64,000 nt of DNA, from assembly GCA_020631735.1 (NCBI GenBank), contig CM036179.1, forward strand, positions 26,031,063-26,095,062, written 5' to 3'. This DNA is from Saccharum officinarum (taxonomy: Eukaryota; Streptophyta; Magnoliopsida; Poales; Poaceae). Shown here piece after piece: positions 34,179-45,500 of this stretch. Below the pieces are notes generated by a model. It searched no databases. It was not told the DNA's origin and saw only the letters and a list, made by a program, of their open reading frames with translations. Within the stretch, counting starts at the first letter, position 1; every line of letters starts with the position of its first letter. The translations under genes were made by a program, and so were the position numbers.

Positions 34179-35823
34179 CACCATCGGACCATAGTTTTTT
34201 TTCCTGACGGTCGAAAACCGTTAGGAAAAACCGAAAAACCGATAGGAACTGCATTCCTGACCGCCAGTTGTCAGGAATAGACCGACAGGAACAGCTCGAC
34301 AGGAAAGAGCAACTTTTTCTGACGGTCAGCCGACAGGAACATATTCCTGACGGTAGTTCCTGATGTCGCAGTTCTAACCGGTCAAAATGAAATCTTGTCG
34401 GCACAACCCTCAGGAATTCCCGTCAGGAATAGCTCCCCGACAGGAATCAATATGTTTTTCCTGACATTTGGAACCGACAGGGACAACAACCAAACTTTTA
34501 GGCATGGTGTTTTTTCCCCACACCACAAACATGGATGAGCATCAAGCAGCATGCCGTTTCAGGTTAGCCATCTTATGTGCCACCTTGAATGCCTTTTTTT
34601 TCCATCTTGCATAAGGCAACTTGCAAGATTAGTTAAGGACAGAAAGAACTTAAATTGAGTTAAAACATCTTCATGATTTTCTGATGGACAAGAGTACCAA
34701 CTTACTAATGGAATGGACCACTGATAATGGAAAATCTGATTAACTTGGTTGGAAACAAAAAACGTATTACCACTGCATAGTAGAGAACATACAAAAGCGA
34801 AATAAGTCAATCCAGTAAAAACTATTGCTTTGTCCTTCTACATGAGTTATACAAAACAACATCAAGGTGATTTTTCTCTTGTATGTGACTGCACAACATA
34901 GTAAATAAAATTCACAGCATGTTTAGTCTGGTACAATCTCCAAGAGCAAAACCACTATGAACTAGCAATCGTATTTAGAACAAAATCCCTGCATATGGAA
35001 GACTAAAATACAGCAACATTAATACAGATCTGAGAGGGAGATTGGGAGAGAGAAACATGACACACCTTATGCGGATCGGGAGGGGACCAGGCGGCGACAC
35101 GAGCGTCGAGGAGCCCTGGGGGCGAGGGCGGTGAGGGAGTGGGGAGCCCCTTCGAGGGGGCAGCGTCGCGAGCGTGGGGATCTCCTCAGGGTGAGGGTGG
35201 CCGGTGGCGCAGATGTGGGGGAGCAACCTCGGGACAGTGGCTGCGCGGGCGACGGAGATCCCCTCGCGGCGACGGCTGCCGGCGGGGCAGGCTTGAGGGA
35301 TCCGCCTCGGGGCGGTCGCGGCCAGTAGTGCGGGCATAGGGGAAGCTTCCTCGAGATGATAATGGTGGCGTGGGCGTCGGAGACCCACCTCGAGGCGTCG
35401 TCTGCCGGTGGCACGGCCGTGGGTGGGTTCCCTCGGGGCGGGGGCTTGGGCGGCTTGGGCATCGGGGAGGCGGCGGCGGCAGATGAAGGAGAATAGAATG
35501 GGGGGCAGGTGGGTGGTAGGGTTTGGCGATTTTATGTGTCCACGTGGGACCCACATTACTGTAGCTTGGGTGCGTCCTCAATTATTTCGCGTGACCCTCG
35601 TGGGAGAGGATTCCTATCGGTTCGGAGTTAGCCGTCAGGAGTCATCTCTGTGTTCCCGACGGGTTTTATGGTTCCTGTGGGTTTTGGAAAGCCGTCAAGA
35701 GTTTTCGGATCCATTCCTAACAGTTTTTAGCAACCGACAGGACTAATACAGGTTCCTGACGGTTTTGCAACAGCCGACAGGAAAAAAATGAAACCGACAG
35801 GAAAAACCTCTTCTGTGGCAGTG
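34179..35823. mobile_element. Non-autonomous CACTA (En/Spm) element
   Basis: The right end is GGCAGTG (CACTGCC on the minus strand) at 35823 and the left end is the degenerate CACCATCGG at 34179. Both are flanked by AAA (34176-34178, 35824-35826), a 3-bp duplication as in CACTA elements. Both subterminal regions (34200-34500 and 35600-35810) are packed with CCGACAGGAA / TTCCTGACGGT motifs, as expected for transposase-binding repeats. No transposase is present. The core holds a GC-rich minisatellite. Confidence 0.75.
35138..35440 (-). repeat. GC-rich degenerate minisatellite, about 42-bp period
   Basis: A CCTCG-type core (for example GGGATCCGCCTCGGGGCGG, GGAGACCCACCTCGAGGCG) recurs near 35138, 35177, 35219, 35254, 35299, 35341, 35380 and 35424. 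That is eight diverged units spaced 35-45 bp. On the minus strand this opens a Pro/Arg-rich frame (34975-35556) with a roughly 14-residue repeat. I regard the frame as a by-product of the repeat rather than a gene. Confidence 0.55.
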
Positions 35824-35826
35824 AAA

Positions 35827-36234
35827 GTAAAACTCACTCGTGTAACTCGATGGCCATCGGCCAACATGACATGTACAGTACATAGCCCATGGAATGGAAT
35901 GATCACACAATCATCGATCCGAATTTACCCGTATCTTCCGTTTACAGGTGCCTCGCAACTCGCAAGAGCTGAAAGTGCAAACGCCGTTAAAAAGAGCACA
36001 AATACCCGGAGTCGGTGACAAACACAACTTTGGTCGGATGATGGACAAAAAAAATCATTATAGGCCGGCCGTCATCAATCATCATTATATGTGATGATGA
36101 ACCAAGGGAACCTTATTAGCTTTAACAACAAGCATGCATGTATGCTGTATATGACCCCCTTACGAAAATGCTTGTTTTGAACATAATTACAACAAGCTAA
36201 TTAGTACGTAGTTTATTTTTGAACTAATAATTAC
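35827..36234. other. Intergenic DNA, no gene seen
   Basis: No coding or element signal identified between the CACTA element and the TGCAACA repeat region. Confidence 0.4.
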
Positions 36235-36440
36235 GAAAATGCTTGGAAATACTGTTGCAACATATGCAATGTCCAGATTAAAAACGATTGCAACATACGT
36301 CTGGAAACAGATGAAACATTTTGAACAAACAATTGCAACATGCCTCTGAAACACTTGCAACATCCCTCAATCTACTTTTACAACATTAAGATAAAACAAT
36401 TGCAACATACATCTGAAATGCTTGAAACATTTAAAATATA
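36235..36440 (-). repeat. TGTTGCAA-type repeat cluster
   Basis: TTGCAACAT motifs, often alternating with TGAAACAT, occur about every 20-40 bp (for example near 36254, 36289, 36333, 36355 and 36400). The same motifs in opposite orientation fill 59155-59530. This is the look of subterminal repeats of a DNA transposon. GC-rich DNA follows (36441-36800). Confidence 0.5.
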
Positions 36441-37100
36441 TCGCGGCGAGCCGCGGCGCACGAGCACCCCTAGCACCGCTCGCACTCGTGGGTGCCCTTG
36501 GCTCACCGGGGAAGACCTAAGGCGCCACGACACATGCACCTCAGCATCCATGGTGGGTCAATGGCGTGCGCGACGGCTATGGGAGACAGACGGCGAGGGA
36601 GCGAGCGGCACATGTGTCTAGGACGGGCATGCGACGTGGCCGGTGATGGGGCGTGGGACGGTGGGGCACGGCGCGACAATTGACAAGCACACAGTGTGGG
36701 AAGGCGCGTGGACGAATGATCGGCTATGTTACTGCGTCGGGCGCTGGGCGGATAAGGATGAGCGAGTGGGGATTCGTTTTTCTATTCTTGAGAGAGATGG
36801 AGAGATAGGGCAGACGGACGACTGTGGCTTATCATTATCATAACATAAACAGAGAGGGTGGCTGCATATGTCAACTTTTCCAAATCCCTATTCCAGCCGA
36901 TAAAATCCTCTATCTGATTAAACAATCATCAAACCAAGTCACCATCATCACTCTTAATAATTAATAATCAAAGGAAAAGAGAGCCAGCGGTGAAGGTAAT
37001 CTGTTCATAATAATAAGACCTAGACAATGGGAATTATGGGTCGCTGCTCAGGTTTTTCTATCACTTATCTTTGTTTTAATAAACGATGCATCTAATATGT
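36441..37100. other. GC-rich then AT-rich non-genic sequence
   Basis: 36441-36800 is GC-rich with short open frames in several phases, probably the interior of the same TE as the TGTTGCAA cluster. 36840-37100 is AT-rich and empty. Confidence 0.4.
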
Positions 37101-37101
37101 A

Positions 37102-37242
37102 CTTCCATTTCAAATTGTAAGTTATTTTTTCTTTTTTAGGTGCATACGTTATGCTATGTATCTAGATATATACAATATGTCTGATGCACAGTAAAATCTA
37201 TATATTTTAAAAATCAAAATGACTTACGATTCAGAACAAAGG
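37102..37242. mobile_element. Stowaway-like MITE (diverged)
   Basis: The ends CATTTCAAATTGTAAGTTAT and ATGACTTACGATTCAGAACA are inverted and correspond to the CCGTTCCAAATTATAAGTC-type termini of Stowaway MITEs. The length of about 140 bp is normal. Confidence 0.6.
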
Positions 37243-37765
37243 ACCACGACTCCGGACTATTCCTCCAAAGCAGACTGCTCCAAAGTGATGATCAGTCTCT
37301 TTTCTGTACCCCTGTAGGCTTTGTTTGGAAGCAAGTGTATCCACCTCAATCCACGTGTGTTGAAGTGGAATGAAATGAAATTTAATTCAATTCCACTTCA
37401 ATCCACTTAAACACACGTGGATTGAGATGAATACATGCGCATAAAAAACCGTAATGACAAAGTAGATGGGTAATTAACCCGGGCAAATGCAGCATTGCTT
37501 AGTGGTCTATAAAAAAGCACTCTACCCATTTAAAGACACCCACACCCAGACCAAGCAAAGCAAGCAAGCAGAGATGAATAAAGAAAGCACGAAGAAAAGA
37601 TGGCCATGCCGTGTGTAAAGAGAAAGGATCAAATCTCACGCACTTGCCAGTCACCACTAGTCCACAGTACGTAGCAGTAAACCAAGCAAAGTGCCGTTGC
37701 CAACCCCACCTCCGAAGTCCGAACGTTCAAAAAGCCGCCCCCTTCCCTCCTCCACCCCACCGCCT
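37243..37765. other. Intergenic DNA, no gene seen
   Basis: Includes a short inverted pair near 37330-37430 (AATCCACGTGTG / CACACGTGGATT) but no coding signal. Confidence 0.4.
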
Positions 37766-37774
37766 TTTTCCCGC

Positions 37775-39063
37775 GAGAAAAATTCACCGGCGGTCCCTAA
37801 GTTGGCAGCGGGTGTCACTTAAGTCCTCAAACTTTGAACAATGTATTTTTAGGTCCCTGAACTTGGCTTCAGGTGTCATCTAGGTCCCTGAACTTGGCTT
37901 TGGGTGTCACTTAGGTCCCCGAACTTTGAACAGTGTATTCTGGGCCCCTGAACTTGGCTTCGGGTGTCATCTGGGTCCCTGAACTTGGCTTCGGGTGTCA
38001 TCTAGGTCCCAATGCTGACGTGGCGCGGTCCTACATGTGAGGCCCACATGTCAGTCGGTTATATTTCTATTTCGGGGGTACTGTAGCTACAATTTCTAAA
38101 TTATTCCAAAAATTGTATCTTTTTCATATGATCTCGGATGAAGATGATTTTTATATGAAAAATATAGCTCTCGACGAGATCTACAACTTTCTAGTTTTGA
38201 GTTTTTTAATTTGAGATCATTAAAATGCTTAAAAAAATAAATAAATTTTCAGCAGTATATTAATCGCGTACAAACGCTTATCGTCTTGGAAAAATTATAT
38301 CTTTTTTATATGCTGTCAAATGAAGATGATTTCTATACGAAAGTTGTAGCTCTTGATGGGATCTGTGACTTTCTAGTTTTGAGTTTTTTAATTTGAGGTC
38401 GCTAAAATGCTCATTTGTTTTAGCATTTTAGCGACCTCAAATTAAAAAACTCAAAACTAGAAAGTCACAGATCCCATCGAGAGCTACAACTTTCATATAG
38501 AAATCATCTCCATCTGACAGCATATAAAAAAGATGTGATTTTTCCAAGACGATAAGCGCTTGTACGCGATTAATATACTGCTGAAAATTTATTTAATTTT
38601 TTAAGCATTTTAATGATCTCAAATTAAAAAACTCAAAACTAGAAAGTTGTTGATCTCGTCGAGAGCTATATTTTTCATATAAAAATCATCTTCATCCGAG
38701 ATCATATGAAAAAGATACAATTTTTGGAATATTTTAGAAATTGTAGCTACAGTACCACCGAAATAGAAATATAACCGACTGACATGTGGGCCCCACATGT
38801 AGGATCGCGCCACGTCAGCATTGAGACCTAAATGACACTCGAAGTCAAGTTCAGGGACCCAGATGACATCCGAAGCCAAGTTCAGGGACCCAGAATACAC
38901 TGTTCAAAGTTCGGGGACCTAAATAACACCCAATGCCAAGTTCAAGGACCTAGATGACACCTAAAACCAAATTCAGGAACCTAGAAATACATTATTTAAA
39001 GTTCGAGTACCTAAATGACACCCGCTGCCCCCCAACTCGAGGGACCGCCAATCAATTTTTCTC
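37775..39063. mobile_element. 1.29-kb hairpin (foldback MULE) upstream of the callose synthase gene
   Basis: Two arms of about 630 bp are near-perfect inverted copies. They meet at a loop of only a few bases around 38415-38421 (AAAATGCTCATTTGTTTTAGCATTTT region). The ends read GAGAAAAATTCACCGGCGG and, inverted, GAGAAAAATTGATTGGCGG. The 9-bp duplication TTTTCCCGC flanks it exactly (37766-37774 and 39064-39072), which assigns it to Mutator-like elements. Within each arm a unit containing GGTCCCTGAACTTGGCTTCGG is itself tandemly repeated. Non-coding. It ends about 300 bp before the gene's first in-frame ATG. Confidence 0.85.
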
Positions 39064-39072
39064 TTTTCCCGC

Positions 39073-39364
39073 ACTCGCCTTGCTTCGCCTCCTCCGCTTC
39101 CCGTCTTCCTCCCCACCAATCCCCAGCACCCCCAAACGCCAAAAACACAGGCGATCGATCGCCAAAAGGCAAAAGCCGCCCGCCTCGATCTGCGCCCGCC
39201 GCAGAAAAGCGGTAAAGCTTAGCGGCGAAGGCGATCGCCAAAGCCAAAGCCAAAGCGAGGCGAGATAAAAGCCGCGCTATCGCGATGGCGCTGCTGAATG
39301 CTGGCCCTGCCGCCGCATTGGCCTCCTCGTCCTCGTCCTCCCCTCCTCCGTTCCGCGCGGAACG
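39073..39364 (+). promoter_or_regulatory. Promoter/5' leader of the callose synthase gene
   Basis: GC- and CT-rich sequence typical of grass 5' leaders. No clear TATA box was seen. An ATG at 39285 in a strong context (GCGATGG) precedes the start I chose and is out of frame with it. It either begins an overlapping upstream ORF or marks a missing base between 39285 and 39365. Confidence 0.4.
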
Positions 39365-41758
39365 ATGGAGCTGGAGATCGTCGAGGTGGGCCCGTCCAGC
39401 CGCCCGCTGCGCTACGTCTCTCGGCCGCTCCCTCCGACTCCACCGCCGCCACCTCCACCGCCACCACCGCAGCAGCAAGGGGAAGCAGGGGACGCCCATG
39501 CGGCGGCGCCCCTGGTGCAGCAGTTCGACAGCGAGAAGCTCCCGCAGACGCTCGTCTCCGAGATCCGACCCTTCCTCCGCGCGGCCAACGCCATCGAGAA
39601 CGAGAACCCGCGCGTCGCGTACCTGTGTAAGTTCTGTTCACGTGCGATCACGCCCTGCTTCCTCTGCCTTCCATTTGTTCTTCCCTTCTCACCCTGGAGC
39701 CTGGAGGAGGCCAGCTCTCAGCTGCTGTGCCGGCGCCCAGCGCGCGCCACACCTGTTCGTGGAAATGCCCGGCAAGGAAGCTGCCGGCCTCATCCTGGCG
39801 CGCGCCGCGGTGGCTATGGCCTTCCAACGTCTGCCCTGCATACGTCTACTTCATGGAATCATGATTTTGGATGTTTGGGGTTGGTAACACGTCCGAATGA
39901 TGCACGTTCGTCTGGCTCTGATTCTGATTCCATCGATCGGAACTAGTGATCTTTCAGCTACTGGACCAAACAGAATAATTGGTGGTTGGTTTTGTTAACA
40001 TCGGTCTCCGTCTCAGAATATTCTGCCTCCTACTTGATCCTCTCCCCCTGACCTTCTGCAAGGTGGCAGTTGGTCACGATGAGTTTGCCTTTGCTTATTT
40101 CAATTTCAACAACCACAGATGCTTCGTGCTCGCTCTTGGCTTCGGTGACACGTGACAGAGATGCTAGCTGTTTCACCTTGGAGATTCTGCAAGGGGAAAG
40201 TGGGTGCTTGGCTGATCGAGAGCACATCATCACCTGGAATATTCTGTGATTCCCCCTTTTGTGGTGCCGATTTGTGTTTTAACTGCTATATTCTAAAGGG
40301 TAGATATTTTCTGAGGAGAATCGCATGCCAAGTTTTTTACTGTCAGTGGGTCAACTTCAAGTTTCTTCTGCACAGAACATTCTTCTGCCACCTCTACTCC
40401 ATGTAATTTCTTGTGCTTGACCGAGCAGTTTGTTGGAAGCCTTGAAGTAGAGTTTGTTAGATCCGCATGCAAGCCAGAATGCCTCAATTTTTCTGCTGCG
40501 GTGGATCAGTTACTTCCATCAGGCGGTACACCTCGTGCTGTTATATCTCCTTGAGAGATTACTGAGAACTCTTAGCTCATGAAGCACCACAGTTACCACT
40601 TGCTTCTCTCTGTTGGAACACATCACTACAATGATTCAGTGGATGCTATAGCTGAGGCAGCATGAGCATTGCAGAGAAGAACTGCTTCCACAATAGTTTG
40701 AATCTTTAAATCAGCTTTTCTTTTGCCAGGTCGGTTCCATGCATTTGAAAAGGCTCATACAATGGACAAACTTTCAGCAGGGAGGGGTGTTCGGCAATTT
40801 AAAACAGCACTTCTTCAGAGACTTGAGCAGGTGCACTCACTATGGGGATAAGTTAACATGAGCATATAATATATTTACATTTTACTAGGTTTTCGATGAT
40901 GAAAATTAAAAGCATCACACAATCGCATACATATATAAGAACTTTGAAAACTTGTTGTGGATCATCTTTTTTGCACTCATAATTTCAGGTATACTCCCTC
41001 CGTTCCAAATTATAGTTCGCTTTGGCATTGTCCTAAGTCAAGCCTCTTTAACTTTGACCATTTTTTAAGTATATATTAACATGTACAAGTTCAAATAAAT
41101 GCATTATCAAAACATATTTCATAGAGAATTTAATGAGCCTAATTTGACGTTGTAGATGTTGGTATATTTTCTATAAAACTTGCTCAGAGGTAGAGAAGTT
41201 TGACTTAGGACAAAGCCAAAGTGAACTATAATTGGAACGGAGGGAATATGTCTTTACTCAAAAGACTCAAAAAGTTCTGTTGATGATTAATGCGCCTCAT
41301 ATTGGATGTGGTTGTAAAACAGGATGAGAGCAGCACCAAATCAAAGATGACACAAAGAGGTGATGCCCGAGAGATGAAGTTATTCTTTGAGAAGTAAGAT
41401 TATTTCTCATATGCATATTGGTTCCGTAGAGCACTTCTTATGCAGCATTGTCATACCCCTAATCCCACTGAAAAAATGTAACTCTTATTCATTTTTTTGG
41501 TAGGAAAAAGCAAGCCAATGAACATGAACTCTTGCCTGTCCTGGCAGAAGTGCTCAAGGCTCTTCTCAGCGGAACTGGCTTGGAGGTTGTGAGATTTTTG
41601 ACAAAATGAAATTATCAGTGATATTGTTCTCTATATTTAACATTTTTAACAAACTGCAGGGTCTTGTTGCTAGTGAAGATTTTGCAGACTTATTTCGATA
41701 TAATATTCTTCCACTCCATCCTAGATTAAGTCAAAAACCAATCATGCTTCTCTCGGAG
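39365..41758 (+). CDS. Callose synthase (GT48 glucan synthase-like), exons 1-5
   Basis: 5' part of a 1,3-beta-glucan synthase, a large plasma-membrane enzyme that uses UDP-glucose to make callose. Exons: 39365-39626, 40730-40830, 41323-41393, 41514 corrected to 41504-41585, and 41660-41758. All have GT..AG introns and phases that join without error. The N-terminus is Pro-rich, followed by the conserved ENPRVAYLCRFHAFEKAH and GRGVRQFKTALLQRLE segments of the Vta1-like regulatory domain. The start at 39365 is the ATG in frame with this domain. A further ATG at 39285 is out of frame. Intron 3 region and intron 2 are small, but intron 2 holds a Stowaway MITE (40994-41246). The gene continues at 51609 beyond a 9.3-kb TE insertion in intron 5. 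The exact CalS/GSL paralogue is not assigned. Confidence 0.85.
40994..41246. mobile_element. Stowaway MITE in callose synthase intron 2
   Basis: Terminal inverted repeats CTCCCTCCGTTCCAAATTAT and ATAATTGGAACGGAGGGAA, flanked by TA on both sides (40992-40993, 41247-41248). About 253 bp. Typical Tc1/mariner-derived MITE. It does not disturb the splice sites at 40830 and 41323. Confidence 0.9.
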
Positions 41759-42143
41759 GTTTGCCTGTTTTTCTACTCAAAACTATCAAAAGTACCCTTT
41801 TGTCCTGCACTCTACTATATTTTCACTCTACTATATTTTCACTTTTCAGTATGACATAATGGGCTAATGGCCCTGATTCTTTTACACAATAGGGAGGACT
41901 TGTACTGGGTAGATCTGGTTGGTATTTACCAAGAAAAAGACCAATACATATTGCAGGATATGCTTGCTGTACAATAATAGTGACAACTAGGTTTTTCCTT
42001 AATTATAACAGCTCATGTGTTTCTAACAAAGAGTAATATACATCACTAATCCTTTAAAATAAGTGCCCTTTACTTTGATAGTGAGTTAGTGAGATTGCAT
42101 TATATGTTATTAGCAGTAGTTCCATTTTAATTATACTCCCTCT

Positions 42144-42538
42144 GTGACGGTGGGGAACGTCTACCAGCGACGCGGCAAGGAAAGTGGCTGAGCAGTGGGC
42201 CGCGCCGAGAACGCTAGAGCACGGTCACCAGCTGCGACGTGCCAAGCCGTGTCGCCCAGAGTTCGGCTTTTTAGTTGTTTGATCCAAATGTTTAGGAGAT
42301 TGGTTTGTTATTCCCTTAAGTCAGTAGATTGGTTGTTAGGATTTTGTTATAAGTATTGAACACTTGGATTAATAGAAGGTTAGCCAGAGATTCTCCCTGG
42401 CGTTCAGTTCTCTCGCTCTCGCGTTCTAGCCCTATCGTCAGGCGCCGAGCACGGCGCCGCCAGTCCGCCACCGGGCGTTCAAGCCACGGCCATCCACCTC
42501 CCATTCATATCCTCTACGCAATAAACCTAGTTCCAACA
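42144..42538 (+). repeat. 5' LTR of the Reina-like element
   Basis: 395 bp, TGTGACGG...TTCCAACA. The matching 3' LTR is 47203-47581 plus 51383-51418. Differences between the two are visible but modest. A primer-binding-like TGGTATCA follows at 42542-42549, directly abutting the gag ATG at 42550. Confidence 0.88.
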
Positions 42539-42549
42539 ATCTGGTATCA

Positions 42550-45500
42550 ATGTCAGGTGCCGGAGCTTCCGCCGCCATCCCCACCACCTCCACCGCCATT
42601 CCTCTGATCACGTCTGCCCCCGCCGCCATCGTCACCACTGCGCCGCCCGCTGTGTGGCAACCCCCACTCACCACCGTTTCCACCGACGCCCTCAACGCTC
42701 TCACCGTGGCCGTCTATGGGCTGCGGTGCCAAGTGGGGGACCTCACCACGCGCGTGGCCACCGTCGAAAGCTAGCCGTCGGGTTCCTCGCCATCCTTCCC
42801 TTCGCTCGACTTGCCGGGGTTTGGCGGCATTCCGCAACTCCCGGCCTCCTAGCTTGTCATCTCGGAGGTGCTCTCCTCTCAGTCCGTGCCACCTCTGCCG
42901 GCGCTCACGCAGGCGGTGCCACCCTCCGCAGCCGCGTCCCTCCCGCCAGTGCAGCCAACCCGCCCCGTGCCTATCACTCAAATCAGCTTCCCACACTCAC
43001 CGTCACCGGTTCCATCCTTCTCCTCCATCGTCAATATTCCCAACCCACCCTCTTCGGCCGCCACCCCTTCCTCACGATCCACCCGAAGCCGTGGCCACCG
43101 GCGCCCCTCGTTATCACAAACTATCATTCCCGACCTATGAGGGCAAGGAGGACCCCTTGGGTTGGATCAACCGCTGTAAGCACTTCTTCCGCGCCCAGCT
43201 CACCCGCGAGGCCGATAAGGTGTGGCTCGCCTCTTTCCATCTCATCGGTACCGCACAACAGTAGTACTACATACTTGAGCGCAACGCCGGCGTGCCCTCC
43301 TGGGACGAGTTCAAGCAGCTGTGTCATCAACGCTTTGGCCCACCGTTGACCACCAACCATTTGGCGGATCTCGCACGTCTTTAGTTCACCTCCATGGTCG
43401 ACGCCTACCTGGACGCGTTCTAGGCCCGCATGGTGCACATGGGCCGCCTTTCGCCATACCAGTAGGCTCAGTTATTCACGGGCGGCCTCTCGGACCACAT
43501 CAGGATCAACGTCTAGCTCCATGATCCCTAGGACCTGCAGCGTGCCATGCACCTGGCGCGTGCTTACGAACGCCGCAACGCGGCGCCGCTCCTGGCCCTG
43601 TCGGCGCCCCTGGCTCGTCCTCCTCGTCGCGCCAACAGCGGCCAGGCCGCGCTGCCACCAACTCCGGGGGCACAAGCTCCGTCACTGCCGTCATCCTCGG
43701 CCCCTCCGCCACGGCCCTTCAAGCGCCTCACTCCGGCCAAGATGGTAGAGCGTCGCAAGCAGGGGCTGTGCTACAACTACGATGAGCCTTACGTCCAGGG
43801 CCACAAGTGTGCTCGCCTGTTCTATCTCGAGGCCTCTGACTATATTGTCGAGGAGCCTAAGGAGCCGGCCGCCGACGCGCCCACTGACGTTGCGGCGTTC
43901 GACTCCGACGTGCCAATGATCTCCCTCACGGCTATCGTGGGCATCCGCACCGAAGACACCAAGCAACTCTACATCACCATCGACAACGACCAGTTCGTCA
44001 CCATGTTGGATTCGGGCTCCACACATAACTTTGTCCGCGGCGACGTCGTCCGCTGCGTCGGTCTGTAGTTCACGCCATGCCTAGGTGCCGGCGTCATCGT
44101 CGCCAATGGGGACCGCGTCCCATGCCGCGGCTTCGCCTGTGACGTCGGCATTCGGATCGCCGATGAAGTGTTCTCCATCGATTGCTACTCGATCCCGATC
44201 GACACCTACGACATGGTCCTCGGCGTCACCTTCCTTCGCACACTCGGCCCCATCCTTTGGTACTTCGACGACCTATGCATGGCCTTTTGGTGCGAGGGCT
44301 GCCGTGTATTCTGGCGCGGGATCGGCTCCACCCACCATGACATCCAGTCGACGCGCCGCATCAACAGCATCCGCCACAACGAGCTGGCCCTGCTTGACAA
44401 GCTCCTGAACTCCTTCGACGATGTCTTTGCCACGCCCCAAGGCCTGCCTCCGGCTCACGATTGCGATCCCGGGATCCATCTGCGCCCCAACACAGCTCCA
44501 GTAGCGGTACGGCCGTATCGCTATCCTCAACTCCAGAAGGACGAGCTTGAGAACCAGTGCGCCGCCATGTTGGCCTAGGGCGTCATCCGGCCAAGCACAT
44601 CGGCGTTCTCCGCGCCGGTGCTGCTCGTGAAGAAGCATGATGGTTCATGGCGCTTTTGCGTGGACTACCGCGCCTTGAATCAACAGACGGTGAAGGATAA
44701 GTTCCCGATACCCGTCGTGGAGGAGTTGCTGGACGAGCTCCATGGAGCGCGCTTCTTCACGAAGCTGGACTTGCGTTCCGGCTACCATAAAGTGCGGATG
44801 CACGTCGACGACGTGGAGAAAATGGCTTTCTGCACTCACGAAGGCCACTTCGAGTTCTTGGTCATGCCGTTTGGGCTCACGAATGCACCGACCACATTCC
44901 AAAGCCTGATGAACACCGTGCTGCGCCCTTTCCTCCGTAAGTTCGTGCTCGTGTTTTTTGATGACATCCTCATCTACAGCCCGTCGTGGTCCTCTCATCT
45001 CTAGCACCTCAACGTCATCCTCTCCGCCCTCCGGGAACACCAACTGCGGCTCAAGCGCACCAAGTGCTCCTTCGCGCAATCTTCGGTGGCTTACCTCGGC
45101 CACGTGATCTCGGCCGAGGGAGTCGCCATGGACCGCGACAAGATCGACGCCATCACGACTTGGCCGCAGCCGCACTCGGTTCGCGGTCTCCGCGGCTTCC
45201 TTGGGATGGCGGGCTATTACCGCCGGTTCATCAAAGATTACGGCGCCATCGCCGCCCCCCTCACCCAACTGCTCATGAAGGAGGGCTTCGTCTGGTCCCA
45301 GAGGCCACGACAGCGTTCGACGGCCTCAAGCGAGCCCTCTCCACCGTGCCTGTGCTGCAACTATCGGACTTCGCCAAGCCGTTCATGGTTGATTGCGATG
45401 CGTCCGGCTCCAGCTTCGGGGCTGTGCTTCATCAGGGCGACGGCGCACTTGCCTTCTTCAGCTGACCGTTTGCGGCGCGCTATCTCAAGCTTGCTGCCTA

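Noticed and set aside
34975..35581. Pro/Arg-rich protein gene on the minus strand
   Set aside because: The frame follows a 42-bp minisatellite inside a CACTA element. No start context or conserved motif.
39285..39887. 200-codon frame starting at 39285 as the main protein
   Set aside because: It runs through the exon 1 donor into intron 1 and lacks the conserved callose synthase residues, which are in the 39365 frame.
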